From: Methanoplanus endosymbiosus
Lineage (GTDB): Archaea; Halobacteriota; Methanomicrobia; Methanomicrobiales; Methanomicrobiaceae
Direction: 5' to 3'
DNA: 64,000 bases
Assembly: GCF_024662215.1 (NCBI RefSeq)
Contig: NZ_CP096115.1
Span: 2,988,935-3,052,934 of the forward strand
The notes under the pieces were generated by a model. The model worked only from the letters and a program-made list of their open reading frames with translations, searched no databases and was not told where the DNA came from. Shown here piece after piece: positions 45,466 through 53,749 of this stretch (position 1 is its first letter; each line of letters starts with the position of its first letter). The translations under genes were made by a program, and so were the position numbers.

Positions 45466-45545
45466 TTGGAAGGGGGGGAGGTGGTAACACTTCCTCCCTA
45501 TTCGACAATATGCAGTTTAATCAGGTGGACTTTTTGTCTGGAAAG

Positions 45546-46016
45546 TCAGACAGGACTGTACATCTCGTATAGTCCGGAATTTTTCAGGAATTCTTTTAAA
45601 TTTTCAATCCCGCCGTCAATATAGACTGCGCCTGCAAATGCTTCCATACATTCCGCAAGTACTCTTCCTGAGGTCCATACATGCTGTATCTCCTCTCCCT
45701 TTCCCCAGAATACAAAGTCTTTCAGTTCAAGTTCTTCGGCAAGTTTTCTCAGAATACTCATATTGACAATATTGGTCTTTGTAACTGATATCTTTCCTTT
45801 TTCACTTATCCCTGAGTTTATAAGATGCTCTATTACCACCAGATCGATTGCCGCATCACCAAGCGTTGCCAGGTGATCCATATTCCACCCGTCCGGAAGA
45901 TTGTTCTCCTTTCCGAATGCAAGCCTCGTGAGTGCCTTTTCCAGTAAATTCCGGCTGACAAATCTGTATCCTGTCTTCTCTTCGAGAATATCCAGTCTCT
46001 TCTCTGAATATATCAT
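45546..46016 (-). CDS. RNase III-like domain protein without dsRNA-binding domain
   Basis: The 156-residue protein is a single RNase III fold. The signature helix reads WNMDHLATLGDAAIDLVVIEHLI, where canonical enzymes have NERLEFLGDAVL, and the late motif is LAECMEAFAGAVYIDGG, canonically ADxxEAxxGAxYLD. Relative to E. coli positions, D45 is D54 and E117 is E125, E38 is D47, D114 is E122, and E41 is Ala50. Thus the key acids are kept or conservatively changed. No dsRNA-binding domain follows. RNase III is uncommon in archaea. It is the first plus-side neighbour of the group II intron and is 24 bp from the thioredoxin gene. Confidence 0.78.
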   Translation of the reverse strand: MIYSEKRLDILEEKTGYRFVSRNLLEKALTRLAFGKENNLPDGWNMDHLATLGDAAIDLVVIEHLINSGISEKGKISVTKTNIVNMSILRKLAEELELKDFVFWGKGEEIQHVWTSGRVLAECMEAFAGAVYIDGGIENLKEFLKNSGLYEMYSPV

Positions 46017-46040
46017 AAAAATCAGAATAGTATTTGTTCT

Positions 46041-46433
46041 TCAGGCATATCCGGTTATCTCATAATCTATCTCTGAAGATCTGTCTGCACATTCTTTACC
46101 GTGTTTTATCATATCCCTGATCATGTTTTCAAGGACTTTTGGATATACAGCTCCTATGAGATCTGATACTGGTTTTCCCCCGCAGAAATACTTGAATGTT
46201 GGTGTTGACATGACCCCGTATCTCTCCCTTATCCATGACGATCTGCCAACGTCAATCCTTCCAAAGATTATTTTGTCGCCGTATTCTCCGGCAAATTTTT
46301 CAAAATATGGTTTCATTGTCCGGCAGTGTGAGCATGATTCACTGTAATACATTACAATGGCAGGTTTTTTGCTGTTCTCAATCTTTTTTTCCCAGTTTTT
46401 TTCATCCAGTTCCAGTATTATATCTTCTGACAT
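46041..46433 (-). CDS. Thioredoxin-family protein with CSHC active site
   Basis: The 130-residue protein has the thioredoxin fold. The redox motif is YYSESCSHCRTMKPYFEKFA with Cys34 and Cys37, and the cis-Pro loop is GVMSTPTFKYFCGGKPV. The dipeptide between the cysteines (SH) differs from the usual GP, which should raise the redox potential. I chose the ATG at 46433 because a perfect GGAGG (46441-46445) lies 7 nt upstream; a TTG 6 nt earlier is less likely. It is likely cotranscribed with the downstream RNase III-like gene. A third Cys (FKYFCGG) is in the cis-Pro strand region. Confidence 0.9.
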   Translation of the reverse strand: MSEDIILELDEKNWEKKIENSKKPAIVMYYSESCSHCRTMKPYFEKFAGEYGDKIIFGRIDVGRSSWIRERYGVMSTPTFKYFCGGKPVSDLIGAVYPKVLENMIRDMIKHGKECADRSSEIDYEITGYA

Positions 46434-46788
46434 TTCCAAACCTCCTGATTTGTGGGTTATTTCTACTATGTATCTGCATTTGCTGGCAGTTTACTTTTAA
46501 ATAATTCCTGTCTGCTTCAGTCTGTGTAATCAGTATAATCTGTGATATTGGCATCAGCAATAATAAAGGTCTCCCCACTCTTTGAATTATACCCGGCAGT
46601 GCCGGAAGCTGGTTGTAATATCTTTTATTTAGTGGAATTATCCCAATTGAGCCTATATATAATCCTGGAAACTCTTATTCTGATGAACTCCGGAAGTCTG
46701 GTTATTCTGAAAAAAAGTAAATGTTGGTATGATTCTGAACAATTCAGAATAATTATTGGTTATTCCGGGCAGTTCTGATATTACATTC
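46434..46788. other. 355-bp intergenic region
   Basis: No gene is supported. The 78-codon plus-strand open frame at 46542-46778 is low-complexity and unlike any known family. A strong short hairpin lies at 46732-46750. Confidence 0.45.
46732..46750 (-). terminator. Hairpin, possible terminator of the flavin-binding protein gene
   Basis: ATTCTGAA (46732-46739) and TTCAGAAT (46743-46750) are perfect 8-bp arms with a 3-nt loop. On the minus strand it lies 40-57 nt after the stop codon of the 46789-47274 gene, and a run of seven T follows after about 15 nt. It could equally be an operator. Confidence 0.4.
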
Positions 46789-47274
46789 TCAGATGTTCTT
46801 TAGTGCGACAATATCTGTTACGCCGGTAAGTTTCCAGATGTTTGATCTCTCTTCTGCTGCAATGGATTCAATTTCGTCAGATGGGTCATGCCCAAGGGCT
46901 GCAAGAATATTCTGTGACAGACTGTTCTTTCTGATCATATCGACAAACATATTCCTGACCTCTTTTTTTGTGATTGAGTCCTCCTCCTGGATGATATAAC
47001 CCTGCATTGTCATGAAGGTATAGCATGAGAGATCTTTTGTATATCTCTCAACTTCGACTGAGACATGCGGATTTTGTTTATACAGATCATTCTTGCGCCC
47101 GTATTTGGTTGACAGGAAATACAGGAATTTTCCGTCAAATACATATAGAAATGGTGCCAGATACGGGTATTTTTCCCCCTGAAATGCAATGCGGCAGATA
47201 TATCCGTCTGAGATCAACCTGTCATATTCTTCTTTTTCCATTTTTGGAATTTTAACTATATCCAAAATTATCAC
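46789..47274 (-). CDS. Pyridoxamine 5'-phosphate oxidase-related flavin-nucleotide-binding protein
   Basis: The 161-residue protein has the split-barrel fold: MEKEEYDRLISDGYICRIAFQGEKYPYLAPFLYVFDGKFLYFLSTKYGRKNDLYKQNPHVSVEVE is characteristic of the Nim-like/PPOx-related family that binds FMN or F420-like cofactors. Several members reduce nitro compounds or act as electron carriers. The length is typical. The start is GTG at 47274 or TTG at 47265, with a GGAG 8 nt before the latter. Two A/T-rich short repeats lie upstream. Confidence 0.83.
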   Translation of the reverse strand: MIILDIVKIPKMEKEEYDRLISDGYICRIAFQGEKYPYLAPFLYVFDGKFLYFLSTKYGRKNDLYKQNPHVSVEVERYTKDLSCYTFMTMQGYIIQEEDSITKKEVRNMFVDMIRKNSLSQNILAALGHDPSDEIESIAAEERSNIWKLTGVTDIVALKNI

Positions 47275-47310
47275 TCCGTTAATCAGTCTTTATTGTTTTC
47301 CCATATATAT

Positions 47311-47343
47311 TTTTCCAATTGATTTTTCCAATTGATTTTTCAG
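47311..47343. repeat. 13-bp tandem repeat, about 2.5 copies
   Basis: Two exact units TTTTCCAATTGAT are followed by a partial TTTTCAG. They lie about 40-70 nt upstream of the flavin-binding protein start on the minus strand. There they contribute an A/T-rich promoter-like stretch. Confidence 0.6.
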
Positions 47344-47476
47344 TTTTTTTATTCCGGAATTTCTGTATTATGGATGTCAGGGTTGATCTGTTTATTATAT
47401 TATCCTATGCAGATTGAGCTAAACAGGTATTCGGGTTAAAATCAGGAGGTGTCTTCCATATCATTACTGTAATTGC

Positions 47477-47580
47477 CATAATTGTTTATATTGTGTGTTT
47501 GTCATAATCATTTATGTTGTGTGTTTGCTATAATTGTTTATATTGTTTTCCCTCCCATAATTGCATATATTATTTGATGT
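47477..47580. repeat. Degenerate 26-bp tandem repeat, about four copies
   Basis: Units start at 47477, 47503, 47529 and 47556 and share CATAATTGTTTATATTGT. The copies diverge progressively toward the right. Spacing is 26, 26 and 27 bp. They lie 120-220 bp before the pyrophosphatase start. Confidence 0.6.
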
Positions 47581-47698
47581 ATTATTGCCGGATATTATGG
47601 TGGTGCATTTATATGTGCTATTTTGATCCGGCAAAATACCCAAATTATCTTATTGATATAAATCAATTTATCTGCATCAGAAACTGCCGGAGATTTTT

Positions 47699-49321
47699 AT
47701 GAATCATGTTTATGTAATCGGGCACAAAAATCCCGATACCGACTCAATTTCGAGTGTAATAGGGTATTCCAGTTTTTTAAATCAGAAATCGCCGGGGAAG
47801 TATCTGCCGGTCAGATGCGGGGAAATCAGTAATGAGACTGAATTTGCGCTTGACAAATTCGGTCTTTCTGCTCCTGAATTAATCGACAGTGTTGAGCCTA
47901 ATATCTCAGATCTTCCTTTTATTTATTCAATAAGCGCACGTGAGGATGTTCCCACAATTGATATAATTGAGATGATGGATGAGAATAATGTGCGAAATCT
48001 TCCGGTTACCGATTCAGAGGGGCGGCTTAAAGGGCTTATGAGTGAGCATGGTCTTGCCCAGGCATATATCGGGAGGCAGAAGATTGAGCAGCTCTCAATA
48101 ACACCGATAAAGCCTGAGACACTGGGAAGAATCCTTCAGGCTGATCTCATTGTTCCTACAAGGGATCTCTTTGAGGGCAAGGTTTACATTGCCATTGATG
48201 CGCTCCATGTAACTCTTTCCCGGCTTACTGAAAATGATGTGGCAATTGTCGGAGATAATGAACCTGCACAGCTTGCGCTGATCTCTGCAGGGATTGCTGC
48301 ACTGATAATTGCTGACGGAGCACCTGTAGGTGAGAGAGTTATCAATGCAGCAAAAAAGAAGGAAGTTGCACTTCTTGCAACAAAGCTTGATGCCTTTGGT
48401 GTGGGAAAGATGATCAACCTCTCACTGCCTGCCGGAGAGATTATGGCAACCGATGTTGAAATTCTCAGGAAGGACGACTCAGTTGAATATGCGAAGCAGA
48501 TTGTTTCAAGTTCAAGGTACAGAACCGCCTGTGTTGTTGATGAGGATAAAAAGCTGCTGGGTATGATCTCAAGGAATACATTTCTTGATGAGGTGCAGAA
48601 GCAGGTCATTCTTCTGGATCATAATGAATTTACACAGGCAGTTGACGGCATTGAATCCGCAGAAATCCTTGAGATAATTGATCACCACCGAATCGGGGCT
48701 GTTACCACATTAAAGCCTATAAGCTTCTTAAATGAGCCTGTCGGATCTACAGCCACAATAATTGCCGGAAAGTTTTATGAGTCCGGCATTACTCCTGAGA
48801 AAAATATTGCCGGAATTCTCCTCTCCGGAATTTTGTCAGATACCATGGTTCTGCGCCTTTCGACAACTTCTGATAAGGATCGGGCAATGGTGGACTATCT
48901 TGCAGGAATTGCAGAGGTTGACCCTGTTGAATTCGGTACTGAACTGATTAAGAGAAGCATGCAGGTGGAAGGCGATTCAATGAATGAACTTCTTATGAGG
49001 GATGTAAAGAAGTATGAACTGTTTGGCCGTGATGTTGTCATCTCACAGGTGATGATTCCGACATTTGAGTTTGCGGAAGAGAATAAAGATGAGATCTCAA
49101 CAGAGATAAATAACCTCAGAGCTGTCCGGAATGCGGATGTTTACGGTGCAATGTTTACATCAGTATTTGATGACGGCAGCCTGCTCTTTTTATCAGCAGA
49201 TGAACATATTGTCTCAGCATCCGGTGCAAAGGATCAGCCATTAATGCTTAAAGGTGTGATGTCAAGGAAGAACGACTTTATCCCGTGGTTTGGAAAGATC
49301 TTAAAAGAGTTCTGGGTCTAA
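47699..49321 (+). CDS. ppaC: CBS-domain manganese-dependent inorganic pyrophosphatase (family II)
   Basis: The 540-residue enzyme hydrolyses pyrophosphate to phosphate. The DHH domain starts HKNPDTDSISSVIGYSSFLN and later DHHRIGAVTTL; a regulatory insert has two CBS halves (about residues 70-135 and 245-305) around a DRTGG-type domain. The DHHA2 C-terminal domain has SRKNDFIP and SLLFLS near its end. CBS-PPases are controlled by adenine nucleotides. It stands alone on the plus strand and is not directly joined to the polyphosphate locus, though it serves the same phosphate economy. Confidence 0.95.
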   Translation: MNHVYVIGHKNPDTDSISSVIGYSSFLNQKSPGKYLPVRCGEISNETEFALDKFGLSAPELIDSVEPNISDLPFIYSISAREDVPTIDIIEMMDENNVRNLPVTDSEGRLKGLMSEHGLAQAYIGRQKIEQLSITPIKPETLGRILQADLIVPTRDLFEGKVYIAIDALHVTLSRLTENDVAIVGDNEPAQLALISAGIAALIIADGAPVGERVINAAKKKEVALLATKLDAFGVGKMINLSLPAGEIMATDVEILRKDDSVEYAKQIVSSSRYRTACVVDEDKKLLGMISRNTFLDEVQKQVILLDHNEFTQAVDGIESAEILEIIDHHRIGAVTTLKPISFLNEPVGSTATIIAGKFYESGITPEKNIAGILLSGILSDTMVLRLSTTSDKDRAMVDYLAGIAEVDPVEFGTELIKRSMQVEGDSMNELLMRDVKKYELFGRDVVISQVMIPTFEFAEENKDEISTEINNLRAVRNADVYGAMFTSVFDDGSLLFLSADEHIVSASGAKDQPLMLKGVMSRKNDFIPWFGKILKEFWV

Positions 49322-49453
49322 GATATGTTGCCGGAAAAAAAGATTTTTGAGTATGAAATTTCCGGAAAATACAGAACCTGTATCTATAATGTCTGATATG
49401 AGGGGGAATGGATAAAAAATTCCTCAATAATTTCCTCTCAGCCGGATGTTTTA

Positions 49454-50791
49454 TCACATCCAGAATTTCTTCTTCTCTCTTCTACCAAGAATGTACCCGA
49501 TAAATCCTGCCAGCAGTGCAGTAATTATCAGTATTGCAGCAGAGAGGAGATCTACGGAGGGTATTTCGTTTTTGGTCAGTTCTGCATTTAATTTCAGTTT
49601 TCCTCCGTCTCCGACCGAGACCTCAGAACAGAATTCTGTATAGCCGTCCATAATGAGGGTTATGTTGTGAGATCCGGTTTTAACTTTGATCCCGTCTGCC
49701 GGTGTAGTGCCTGAGAATGTACTGTCAATAATAATCCCTGCACCGGAAGGGCTGGAATATATACTGAGGGTGGCAGCAGGTTCTTCAGCCGGCACACATG
49801 GCTGGGGCGGTTCGGGCATGGCAGGATCGGTTATCGGCAGTGCCAGAAAATATATTCTGCCATCATTTGAGGCGACTGCCATTCTCGTCCCTTCAGGTGA
49901 GAGTGAGACAGCCCTGACATTGCCTGATGCCCTGTAACTCAGGATTTCACCATCATCTCTCCTGAAAAGCCTTGCATAATAGTCCTCTCCTCCGGTAGCG
50001 AAGAATCTGCCTTCACGTGATATTGAGAGGCTGTTTACCGGCTGAATGTTTCTTTTTCGCTCTGCTTCGTCTCCGGAGATCTGGTAGATGATGGTTGTTC
50101 CGCCTGATCCGCAGACCCCGGTATATTTTCCGTCAGGGGATATGGCAACATCATTCACCTGTTCTGAGATCTGCTGATACCATACCATATCTCCGGAGAG
50201 ACTGTACAGGTACAGTCCGAAGAGTCTTTTTCCGGCTGTGATATATTCTCCGTTTTCTGATATTGAAACTGAGCATATGTCACCACCGTAGGTATTTCCT
50301 CCCGGCTGCTTTGACCAGACGGGATCGCCTGTTCCGGTGAAGAGGTACAGGTATCCGTCATCTGATCCGGCAGTTATATATTCACCCGTTTTTGAGACTG
50401 ATACATCGTACATCTCCCCCCCGGCCTGTTTGCTCCAGAGATATTTCCCTTCTCTGTTATAGACATACAATTCCCCGCCCCTTGCTGCTGCTGCACATAT
50501 CTCTGCATTTTCAGCAATACCAACTCCGTTTACAGCTGAGGGCAGCTTCTTCTCCCAGATAATCCTGCCATTGCTGTTTAAGAGGTATAATCCGGAATTT
50601 ACACCTCCTGCAATGATGTAATTTCCATCGGGAGATATCTCCGTGTCAGGAAAATTTGTCTGCTCTTCAAATGTCCACAGAAGGGTTGTAGTTTCTCCGG
50701 CAGAAACAGGCATTATAATGAGAAAAATGAGAATTGTCAGTGTGAGGGCCGGTTTGGATATGTACCGGACAATCTGTTCTTCTGTGGTCAT
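49454..50791 (-). CDS. Exported beta-propeller protein with PEGA domain and C-terminal membrane anchor
   Basis: The 445-residue protein has an N-terminal signal helix (ALTLTILIFLIIMPVSAGE). A seven-fold WD40/PQQ-like propeller follows (about residues 25-310) with repeated ISPDGNYIIAGG, SVSKTGEYITAGS and ISPDGKYTGVCG motifs. A PEGA domain comes next (TLSIYSSPSGAGIIIDSTFSG, about 330-405), then a single C-terminal helix and a Lys/Arg tail (GRREKKKFWM). It should be outside, anchored at both ends or after signal cleavage at the C-terminus. ATG at 50791 was chosen over a longer start, since the longer frame overlaps the upstream gene. It is the last gene in a three-gene minus-strand run. Confidence 0.8.
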   Translation of the reverse strand: MTTEEQIVRYISKPALTLTILIFLIIMPVSAGETTTLLWTFEEQTNFPDTEISPDGNYIIAGGVNSGLYLLNSNGRIIWEKKLPSAVNGVGIAENAEICAAAARGGELYVYNREGKYLWSKQAGGEMYDVSVSKTGEYITAGSDDGYLYLFTGTGDPVWSKQPGGNTYGGDICSVSISENGEYITAGKRLFGLYLYSLSGDMVWYQQISEQVNDVAISPDGKYTGVCGSGGTTIIYQISGDEAERKRNIQPVNSLSISREGRFFATGGEDYYARLFRRDDGEILSYRASGNVRAVSLSPEGTRMAVASNDGRIYFLALPITDPAMPEPPQPCVPAEEPAATLSIYSSPSGAGIIIDSTFSGTTPADGIKVKTGSHNITLIMDGYTEFCSEVSVGDGGKLKLNAELTKNEIPSVDLLSAAILIITALLAGFIGYILGRREKKKFWM

Positions 50792-50795
50792 TTCA

Positions 50796-51350
50796 TCATT
50801 CCCCGTCGTCCAGATTAATGACATCATCTGAAAAGCTTGTAAGCTGGGATATTATTATCGGGTCAAGCCCCCGCTCAATGGCGAGGAATATCCCTGATAT
50901 ATTCAGTATTTTAAGTTTGCTTGATACAAAATGCATAAACTTTGCAAGATTTTCAGATGAGAGGTATATCAGCATGGCATTAACTGAATCTATAAGCACA
51001 TATGTTTTGTCCTCGGTTACATTTGCAAGTTCATTTGAGACAGCAATCGAAAGTCCGGTAAGGTCAGACGGATTATTGACAAAAACTGCGTTTGGTATCC
51101 CCTCCGGTTTTTTTCCCATTGCAAATTTTGAAATGGCATCTATAAATGATACTTTGTCGAGGCTGACCCCTCCTTTTTTGTATAATTCGTTGAGATAACT
51201 TGCCGGTTCATTTATTGTTATGATTATAACTCTGTGATTATTGTCTGTCAGCTCTTTAATCAGGGCTACATTGTTCTTTTTTATATGTGATGCCTCAGAG
51301 AGGACGAGATATATCCGGCCGTCATCAGGATCTGTTTCAAAAATATCCAT
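50796..51350 (-). CDS. RecA/KaiC-superfamily-like protein without a P-loop (DUF7504-like)
   Basis: The 184-residue protein has the strand order of a RecA-like ATPase (YVLIDSVNAMLIYL resembles Walker B; MRVIIITINEPASYL-like strand HRVIIITINEPASYLN near residue 40), but no GxxxxGK(S/T) is present. The Walker A position reads LVLSEASHIKKNN. It is probably a degenerate partner or scaffold for signalling, a type common in archaeal sensor clusters. It lies 6 bp after the PAS-GAF sensor gene and overlaps no other, so the two form one unit with the propeller gene. Confidence 0.65.
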   Translation of the reverse strand: MDIFETDPDDGRIYLVLSEASHIKKNNVALIKELTDNNHRVIIITINEPASYLNELYKKGGVSLDKVSFIDAISKFAMGKKPEGIPNAVFVNNPSDLTGLSIAVSNELANVTEDKTYVLIDSVNAMLIYLSSENLAKFMHFVSSKLKILNISGIFLAIERGLDPIIISQLTSFSDDVINLDDGE

Positions 51351-51356
51351 TGTTAT

Positions 51357-52517
51357 CTATCCTGTTATAAATCGTCTGAAATAATCCGGAATTTCTTTTC
51401 TCCTCTCAATTATTGATTTATTGAGTTCATTCAGGTTATTATTTATCTGCTCAATATTTTTCATCTGGATTATGAGTTTGGATATTATTATCTCTTTTCC
51501 AATATCTCCTGACTGAAGATCTGTTATAATCTCTTCAAGGTTGTCGGTTACTATGGAAGTTGGGTTTTTCAGCCTGAGCGCTGATTCATTCATGTATGAG
51601 AGCATCTCTTCATAACTCTCCTGGCGGTAAATTGAAGAGCCGATTATTCCCGCAGCAGCTCCAAGTGTGTCTATTTCGGATTTTGTCCATTTTCTTTCTT
51701 CTTTTGATTCATCAAACCCTATAAATCCCCACCATCTGTCAAGTATGAATACCGGAGCAATGACCATTGATTTCACGCCGAGTTTTTCCATATTGTTTCT
51801 CTCTGGTTCATCAACATCGCTGATGTCAGCATATATGGTCTCTTTTTTACTCAGCACCCTCTCCCATCTTGGCACACCTGCTCTCTCATATGTCAATTTC
51901 TGCATGTCGGGATTTTTAATCTGACCTGTAAAACCATCTGCTGTCCATTCCGATATCCCGTTCATCATTATTTCTCCGGAAAGAGAGTCGGCAGTATTCT
52001 CAAAGAGATATATTCTGGCAACACCTGTTGCCTCTCCGAGATCTGAGAGAAATGCTCCAATATTCTCCTTCCATGAGACTGATTCAAGGAAGAGGCGGGA
52101 ATGTCTGCCAATTACCTCAAGTATTTTATCACGTCTTCTGAGGCTCTGAGTCATCTCCTTTTTTTCAGTAATGTCGAGAAATGTTGCAACAAATGTGTTA
52201 TCCTTTATTATGTGATTGACTGTAGCGGCTACATATCTCTCTGAACCGTCTTTTTTTTTCAGTCTGAATTCAAATATCCGTGAGAATCCTGCCTTATCGT
52301 CTGAAAAGCGCTTGTATTTTTTATAAATGTATTTTAGATCATCAGGATTGATGAAATCAGGCCATTTCATATTATTCTCTATCTCATCCCTGCTGTAGCC
52401 GGATATCTCCGAAAAAGCCCTGTTTGAGAGAAGAACATCTTCATTACTGCTACATAAGATAAGTCCTGCACCGGCATATTCGAAAATATTTTCGTAATAA
52501 CCGCTGTTATTTTCCAT
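51357..52517 (-). CDS. PAS-GAF sensor protein without output kinase domain
   Basis: The 386-residue protein has a PAS domain (about residues 5-125: YENIFEYAGAGLILCSSNEDVLLSNRAFSEISGYSRDEI) followed by a GAF domain (about 150-300, with VSWKENIGAFLSDLGEATGVARIYLFEN and IDTLGAAAGIIGSSIYRQE). A helical C-terminal segment (about 310-380) resembles a dimerisation helix with no phosphoacceptor His or ATPase domain. It is therefore likely a sensory subunit that works through the RecA-like protein encoded 6 bp downstream. Cytoplasmic, no membrane helix. Confidence 0.8.
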   Translation of the reverse strand: MENNSGYYENIFEYAGAGLILCSSNEDVLLSNRAFSEISGYSRDEIENNMKWPDFINPDDLKYIYKKYKRFSDDKAGFSRIFEFRLKKKDGSERYVAATVNHIIKDNTFVATFLDITEKKEMTQSLRRRDKILEVIGRHSRLFLESVSWKENIGAFLSDLGEATGVARIYLFENTADSLSGEIMMNGISEWTADGFTGQIKNPDMQKLTYERAGVPRWERVLSKKETIYADISDVDEPERNNMEKLGVKSMVIAPVFILDRWWGFIGFDESKEERKWTKSEIDTLGAAAGIIGSSIYRQESYEEMLSYMNESALRLKNPTSIVTDNLEEIITDLQSGDIGKEIIISKLIIQMKNIEQINNNLNELNKSIIERRKEIPDYFRRFITG

Positions 52518-52775
52518 ATCCGTTTATTGTGCCTTTTGAATTATATAAGTATGGAATTGGTGTATCTGCCGGTTATGGTGATCCCTTTTGTGGTGCATAT
52601 CATGGATATATGCTACGGGCATATCATGATTTTTCAGACTGTGCCGGTTTATTGGATCTGCTGAAGAATAATATCTGTATTGTTGTATATCTTTCTCCCT
52701 GACATCCCGGATGATCGTAAAATTCCGGGGCAAAAGCGAAGATGTATTTATTTCTTTATTCCAATTCTGTTGGTA

Positions 52776-53606
52776 ATGAGTCTGTCGTCAGTAAAAAAAC
52801 GGGTATTTGAGATACTCAATGTAGCAGAGGATGGTGATAATGTCAGCCTTGCATTTGATATCTTTATATTTGCAATAATTGTTTTGAATGTGGCTGTGCT
52901 GATACTGGGTAGTATCAGATCGGTTCTTGAAAAATACTGGCTTCTTTTTATTATCATTTCTGTCATTACAATGATTATATTTGTCATTGAATACGGCCTG
53001 AGAATCTGGTCCTGCACATCTGATCCCAGATATTCCGGACCTGTTAAGGGCAGAATCCGCTGGGCAATGACCCCTTTTGCACTCATTGATCTGCTTGTAA
53101 TACTGCCTTACTTTGCATTCCTTTTATTTGGGATAGATCTGACAGCCCTTGTTATTCTGAGAATTTTCAGGCTGCTTAAGGTTGTTAAATATTCAGATTC
53201 TCTTTCTTTAGTTGTGGGAGTTATTAATAATGAGAGAAAAACCCTTTTTACAACATATGCTGCCCTGATGATAGTTCTTCTTGTTGCCGGAACACTGATG
53301 TACCAGGTTGAAGGTTCGGTACAGCCTGAGAAATTTGCCAGCATTCCGGATGGCATGTGGTGGGGTGTAATCACCCTTGCAACAATCGGATACGGTGATG
53401 TTGTGCCCATAACAGCAGCCGGAAAACTTCTTGGGAGTATTATTGCACTCATCGGAATCGGACTGTTTGCTTTGCCTGCCGGTATTTTAGCATCCGGATT
53501 TTCAAGGGAGATTGAAAGAATACATCGCGCTGAAAATGATGAGGAGATATATCTCTGCCCTCACTGTAAACAGGAAGTGACAAAGAAGGATTTATGGAAG
53601 AAATAA
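52776..53606 (+). CDS. Voltage-gated-type potassium channel with C-terminal zinc ribbon
   Basis: The 276-residue membrane protein has six helices. S4 reads LVILRIFRLLKVVKYSD with four basic residues at three-residue spacing, and the pore loop has the K+ selectivity filter TIGYGD. The cytoplasmic tail ends in YLCPHCKQEVTKKDLWKK, a two-Cys half zinc ribbon that is not a usual part of such channels. The start at ATG 52776 is chosen because 32 upstream codons of a longer frame have a non-channel composition. It stands alone, divergent from the sensor cluster. Confidence 0.88.
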   Translation: MSLSSVKKRVFEILNVAEDGDNVSLAFDIFIFAIIVLNVAVLILGSIRSVLEKYWLLFIIISVITMIIFVIEYGLRIWSCTSDPRYSGPVKGRIRWAMTPFALIDLLVILPYFAFLLFGIDLTALVILRIFRLLKVVKYSDSLSLVVGVINNERKTLFTTYAALMIVLLVAGTLMYQVEGSVQPEKFASIPDGMWWGVITLATIGYGDVVPITAAGKLLGSIIALIGIGLFALPAGILASGFSREIERIHRAENDEEIYLCPHCKQEVTKKDLWKK

Positions 53607-53749
53607 CTGATGATAGATATTTGCTTAAATACCGGAGAATTTCTGGAAAAATGTTTTCTCAGGGCAATAATATAAAAAAAGTAAAAAAGTAATAAAATTA
53701 AAAAGAATTAAAAATTTAATATATATTTTTGCTGGTCATCTCATATTGT

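Larger units (their letters stand above)
41209..45506 (+). mobile_element. Group II intron interrupted by an insertion sequence
   Basis: The 5' end GTGCGAC (41209-41215) fits the group II consensus, and the 3' end is CTATTCGAC at 45498-45506. About 520 nt of structured RNA domains I-III precede the intron-encoded reverse transcriptase, which sits in domain IV. Domain V is at 45431-45465, and a domain VI stem with a bulged A follows. Length without the IS would be about 2.1 kb. The intron is inserted downstream of ppx, not in a coding gene. Boundaries are assigned from consensus ends, not from an intronless allele. EBS-IBS pairings were not resolved. Confidence 0.85.
47275..47698. other. 424-bp repeat-bearing intergenic region between divergent genes
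   Basis: No gene is supported. The region holds two small tandem repeats (47311-47343 and 47477-47580) and the promoter regions of the divergent flavin-binding and pyrophosphatase genes. Confidence 0.5.

Noticed and set aside
46542-46778. 78-codon open frame before the flavin-binding protein gene
   Set aside because: Low-complexity hydrophobic sequence without homology pattern; it contains a terminator-like hairpin of the neighbouring gene.
47477-47580. Possible CRISPR array
   Set aside because: The units abut one another with no unique spacers, are too degenerate and no cas genes are nearby.
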